Below, piece by piece: positions 61,239-64,000 of a stretch of 64,000 nt of DNA. This stretch comes from Flavobacterium sp. 102. GTDB lineage: Bacteria; Bacteroidota; Bacteroidia; Flavobacteriales; Flavobacteriaceae. The notes below the pieces were generated by a model, which saw nothing but the letters and a program-made list of their open reading frames with translations, had not been told where the DNA came from and made no database searches. The stretch spans positions 3,286,001 through 3,350,000 of the forward strand of contig NZ_RBKX01000001.1 in NCBI RefSeq assembly GCF_003634615.1, in the 5' to 3' direction. How positions within the stretch are numbered: the stretch's first letter is position 1; each line of letters opens with the position of its first letter. Position numbers and translations under genes: made by a program.

Positions 61239-61270
61239 TTTTGATACTTCTGCTTTTTAGCCTAAATTTG
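61239..61270 (+). promoter_or_regulatory. Near-consensus Bacteroidota promoter of purL
   Basis: TTG at 61241-61243, exactly 19 bases, TAAATTTG at 61263-61270, ~27 bases before the purL ATG. The best promoter in the window. Confidence 0.75.
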
Positions 61271-61297
61271 CACCTACAACAACAACACAAAAACACA

Positions 61298-64000
61298 ATG
61301 ATTCATTTTTTCGGAAACGAAAGTTCAACTGTATTTGCCGTGCAAGCGCAAAACGAACTTTCGGCAGAAACTATCTCAAAATTAAACTGGCTTTTTGACA
61401 ACGCACATAAAATAGAAAAATCCGTCCTGACGGATTTTTTTGTTGGTCCACGTGCCGCCATGGTAACCCCTTGGAGTACCAATGCTGTTGAAATTACTCA
61501 AAACATGGGAATCGAAGGTATTATCAGAATAGAGGAATTCGAAAAAGTTTCATCTGATTTTACCGATTTCGACCCAATGCTTTCGCAAAAATACAGCGAG
61601 CTCACTCAAGACATTTTCTCTATCAATATTCAGCCTGAGCCAATCTTAGACATTGAAGATATTGCCGCTTACAACAAACAAGAAGGTTTGGCCTTAAGTT
61701 CAGAAGAAGTCGATTATTTGAATGGTGTTGCCTTAAAAATTGGTCGCAAACTAACCGATTCAGAAGTGTTTGGTTTTTCTCAAGCCAATTCAGAACACTG
61801 TCGTCACAAAATCTTCAACGGCACTTTTGTGATTGACGGTCAAGAAAAAGAAATTTCTTTGTTCAAACTCATCAAAAAAACATCCGCCGAAAATCCAAAC
61901 GATATCGTTTCGGCCTATAAAGATAATGTGGCTTTTGTCAAAGGGCCAAGAGTTACCCAATTCGCACCAAAAAGTGCAGACAAACCTGATTTTTACGAAA
62001 CCAAAGAATTTGATTCCGTCATTTCCTTAAAAGCAGAAACGCACAATTTCCCAACAACCGTTGAGCCTTTTAACGGTGCTGCAACCGGTTCGGGTGGAGA
62101 AATTCGTGACCGTTTAGCCGGTGGACAAGGTTCGTTACCGTTAGCCGGAACAGCTGTTTACATGACCGCTTATTCTCGTTTGAATTCTGATAGAAACTGG
62201 GAAAAAGGCATGACCGAGCGACAATGGTTGTACCAAACTCCGATGGATATTTTAATCAAAGCGTCGAATGGTGCTTCTGATTTCGGAAATAAATTCGGAC
62301 AACCTTTGATTACCGGTTCTATTTTGACTTTCGAACACGAAGAAGAAAATCGTAAACTAGGTTACGACAAAGTAATCATGCAAGCCGGTGGCATTGGGTA
62401 CGGAAAATTAGACCAATCCATTAAAAAGAAACCGACAGCCGGAGATAAAATCGTAATCCTTGGTGGTGAAAATTATAGAATCGGAATGGGTGGCGCAGCA
62501 GTTTCTTCTGCAGATACCGGAGCTTTTGGCTCGGGAATTGAGTTAAATGCCATTCAACGTTCGAATCCTGAAATGCAAAAACGCGCGGCCAACGCTATTC
62601 GTGGTTTAGTGGAAAGTGATAACAATCCCATCGTTTCTATTCATGATCACGGCGCAGGCGGCCATTTGAATTGTCTTTCCGAATTGGTAGAAGAAACTGG
62701 TGGTTTGATTGATTTAGACAAATTACCTGTGGGTGATCCAACGCTTTCTGCCAAAGAAATCATTGGTAACGAATCTCAGGAAAGAATGGGCTTAGTCATT
62801 GGCCAAAAAGACATCGACACTTTACAAAGAATTGCAGACAGAGAACGTTCTCCGATGTACCAAGTGGGCGATGTTACCAATAACCAAAGATTTACATTTG
62901 AAAGCAAAACTACCGGTGCCAAACCAATGGATTTCGCTTTAGAAGACATGTTCGGTAGTTCGCCAAAGACGATTATGGCGGACAAAACCATTAACAGAAA
63001 TTATACAGATTTAGAGTATACTCAAAACAATATTCCAACCTATCTAGAGCAAGTGCTTCGCTTGGAAGCCGTAGCTTGTAAAGATTGGTTGACCAATAAA
63101 GTCGACCGTTGTGTTGGCGGAAAAGTAGCCAAACAACAATGCGCCGGACCTTTACAATTGCCTTTGAATAACGTTGGCGTAATGGCTTTAGATTTTAACG
63201 GAAAAGAAGGAATTGCGACTTCTATTGGTCACGCTCCTATTTCTGCTTTGATTAATCCTTCTGCCGGAAGTAGAAATGCGATTGCCGAAGCTTTATCGAA
63301 TATTGTTTTTGCTCCGTTAAAAGAAAATTTAAAAAGCGTTTCCTTGTCAGCCAACTGGATGTGGGCTTGTAAAAACGAAGGAGAAGATGCCCGTTTGTAC
63401 GAAGCAGTTCAGGCTTGTTCTGATTTTGCCATCGAATTAGGCATCAACATTCCAACCGGAAAAGATTCACTTTCGATGAAACAAAAATACCCGAATGACG
63501 AAGTGATCGCACCGGGAACGGTAATCATATCGGCAGCCGGAAATTGTTCCAATATTACTAAAGTGGTTGAGCCTGTTTTACAAAGAAATGGTGGTTCTAT
63601 TTATTATATCAATTTGTCACAAGATGATTTCAAACTAGGCGGAAGTTCCTTTGCTCAAGTGTTGAATAAAATAGGAAACAATACATCAACAATAAAAGAC
63701 GCAGCTTTCTTCAAAAAAGCATTCAACATTATTCAGGATTTAGTCAAAGACCGACAAATTCTAGCCGGTCACGACATTGGAAGTGGTGGCTTGATTACCA
63801 CTTTATTGGAAATGTGTTTCGCTGATAACAATTTAGGAGCTAAAATCGATTTCAGTGCATTTGCAGAAAAAGATTTAGTAAAGATTTTATTTGCAGAAAA
63901 TATTGGATTAGTACTTCAAGCGAAAGATGACTCAACATTTGAAAAAGCCTTAAACGGAATTGAGTTCTTTAAAATAGGTGAAGTTACTACTAAAGCTACT
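61298..64000 (+). CDS. purL: Phosphoribosylformylglycinamidine synthase, 3' truncated by window
   Basis: Open from ATG 61298 to the window end (901 codons; full-length PurL of this type is about 1200). N-terminal MIHFFGNESSTVFAVQAQ, substrate-binding AETHNFPTTVEPFNGAATG, SGGEIRDRLAGGQGS, ATP-site GGENYRIGMGGAAVSS and HDHGAGGHLNCLSELV, and later GRDIGSGGLI-type GHDIGSGGLITTL. Converts FGAR to FGAM in purine synthesis using glutamine; the glutaminase domain lies beyond the window. Confidence 0.97.
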   Translation, partial: MIHFFGNESSTVFAVQAQNELSAETISKLNWLFDNAHKIEKSVLTDFFVGPRAAMVTPWSTNAVEITQNMGIEGIIRIEEFEKVSSDFTDFDPMLSQKYSELTQDIFSINIQPEPILDIEDIAAYNKQEGLALSSEEVDYLNGVALKIGRKLTDSEVFGFSQANSEHCRHKIFNGTFVIDGQEKEISLFKLIKKTSAENPNDIVSAYKDNVAFVKGPRVTQFAPKSADKPDFYETKEFDSVISLKAETHNFPTTVEPFNGAATGSGGEIRDRLAGGQGSLPLAGTAVYMTAYSRLNSDRNWEKGMTERQWLYQTPMDILIKASNGASDFGNKFGQPLITGSILTFEHEEENRKLGYDKVIMQAGGIGYGKLDQSIKKKPTAGDKIVILGGENYRIGMGGAAVSSADTGAFGSGIELNAIQRSNPEMQKRAANAIRGLVESDNNPIVSIHDHGAGGHLNCLSELVEETGGLIDLDKLPVGDPTLSAKEIIGNESQERMGLVIGQKDIDTLQRIADRERSPMYQVGDVTNNQRFTFESKTTGAKPMDFALEDMFGSSPKTIMADKTINRNYTDLEYTQNNIPTYLEQVLRLEAVACKDWLTNKVDRCVGGKVAKQQCAGPLQLPLNNVGVMALDFNGKEGIATSIGHAPISALINPSAGSRNAIAEALSNIVFAPLKENLKSVSLSANWMWACKNEGEDARLYEAVQACSDFAIELGINIPTGKDSLSMKQKYPNDEVIAPGTVIISAAGNCSNITKVVEPVLQRNGGSIYYINLSQDDFKLGGSSFAQVLNKIGNNTSTIKDAAFFKKAFNIIQDLVKDRQILAGHDIGSGGLITTLLEMCFADNNLGAKIDFSAFAEKDLVKILFAENIGLVLQAKDDSTFEKALNGIEFFKIGEVTTKAT

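Noticed and set aside
1..64000. CRISPR arrays, transposases, phage genes
   Set aside because: No spaced direct repeats of CRISPR type and no transposase, integrase or phage structural gene were seen.

Overview
The window looks like a chromosome segment from a Flavobacterium-like member of the Bacteroidota. The evidence is low-GC coding sequence, promoters of the TTG-N(18-21)-TAnnTTTG type, two large secreted proteins with type IX secretion (T9SS) C-terminal sorting domains, many short lipoproteins with K/S-rich lipoboxes, a bacillithiol deacetylase (bshB1), a menaquinone-type isochorismate synthase, and several flavobacterial uncharacterised families. Genus is inferred from gene style, not from a marker alignment.

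Layout. 1-3.9 kb: four tandem paralogues that share one N-terminal module but carry different C-termini (Sel1 repeats, MORN repeats twice, and a small unknown domain). 4.1-7.7 kb: a giant FG-GAP/VCBS repeat T9SS cargo. 7.8-20.1 kb: an accessory region bracketed by two 21-bp-period repeat arrays of the same family in opposite orientation. It holds a membrane protein, an MmeI-type fused restriction-modification enzyme with an AT-rich swapped-looking segment, three small co-directional genes behind it, two lipoproteins (one with a JAMM-like HxH...SxxD motif), an XRE regulator broken by a one-base frameshift, and a 960-residue HD + HSP90-type ATPase protein that is a good candidate for a conflict/defence effector. 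20.4-32.5 kb: ordinary housekeeping and envelope genes (YaaA, META-domain and other lipoproteins, Pr6Pr, hemolysin III, TauE/SafE, cupin, alcohol dehydrogenase, MpaB-like oxygenase, serine dehydratase).

32.6-43.7 kb: a complete potassium uptake (Kdp) locus on the minus strand. It is organised as NtrC-type response regulator, terminator, candidate sigma-54-like promoter, small protein, a 27-residue microprotein, kdpF, kdpA, kdpB, kdpC, a porin-like barrel, a stand-alone KdpD N-terminal half, and a separate HAMP-PAS histidine kinase. A degenerate receiver protein converges on the kinase gene. This replaces the usual KdpD/KdpE pair with a split sensor and a sigma-54 activator.

43.7-64 kb: an NTF2-like protein, a NatAB-like ABC exporter, grpE-dnaJ (DnaJ with a half-size zinc finger), a TIGR01777 epimerase, DUF4442, DUF4870, a PadR-PspC-DUF2807 operon, tRNA-His, bshB1, menF plus a hotdog thioesterase (menaquinone pathway), a beta-helix lipoprotein, a leucine-rich-repeat T9SS cargo, and the 5' three quarters of purL behind a near-perfect Bacteroidota promoter. 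Several dispersed intergenic repeat families and small tandem duplications sit between genes.
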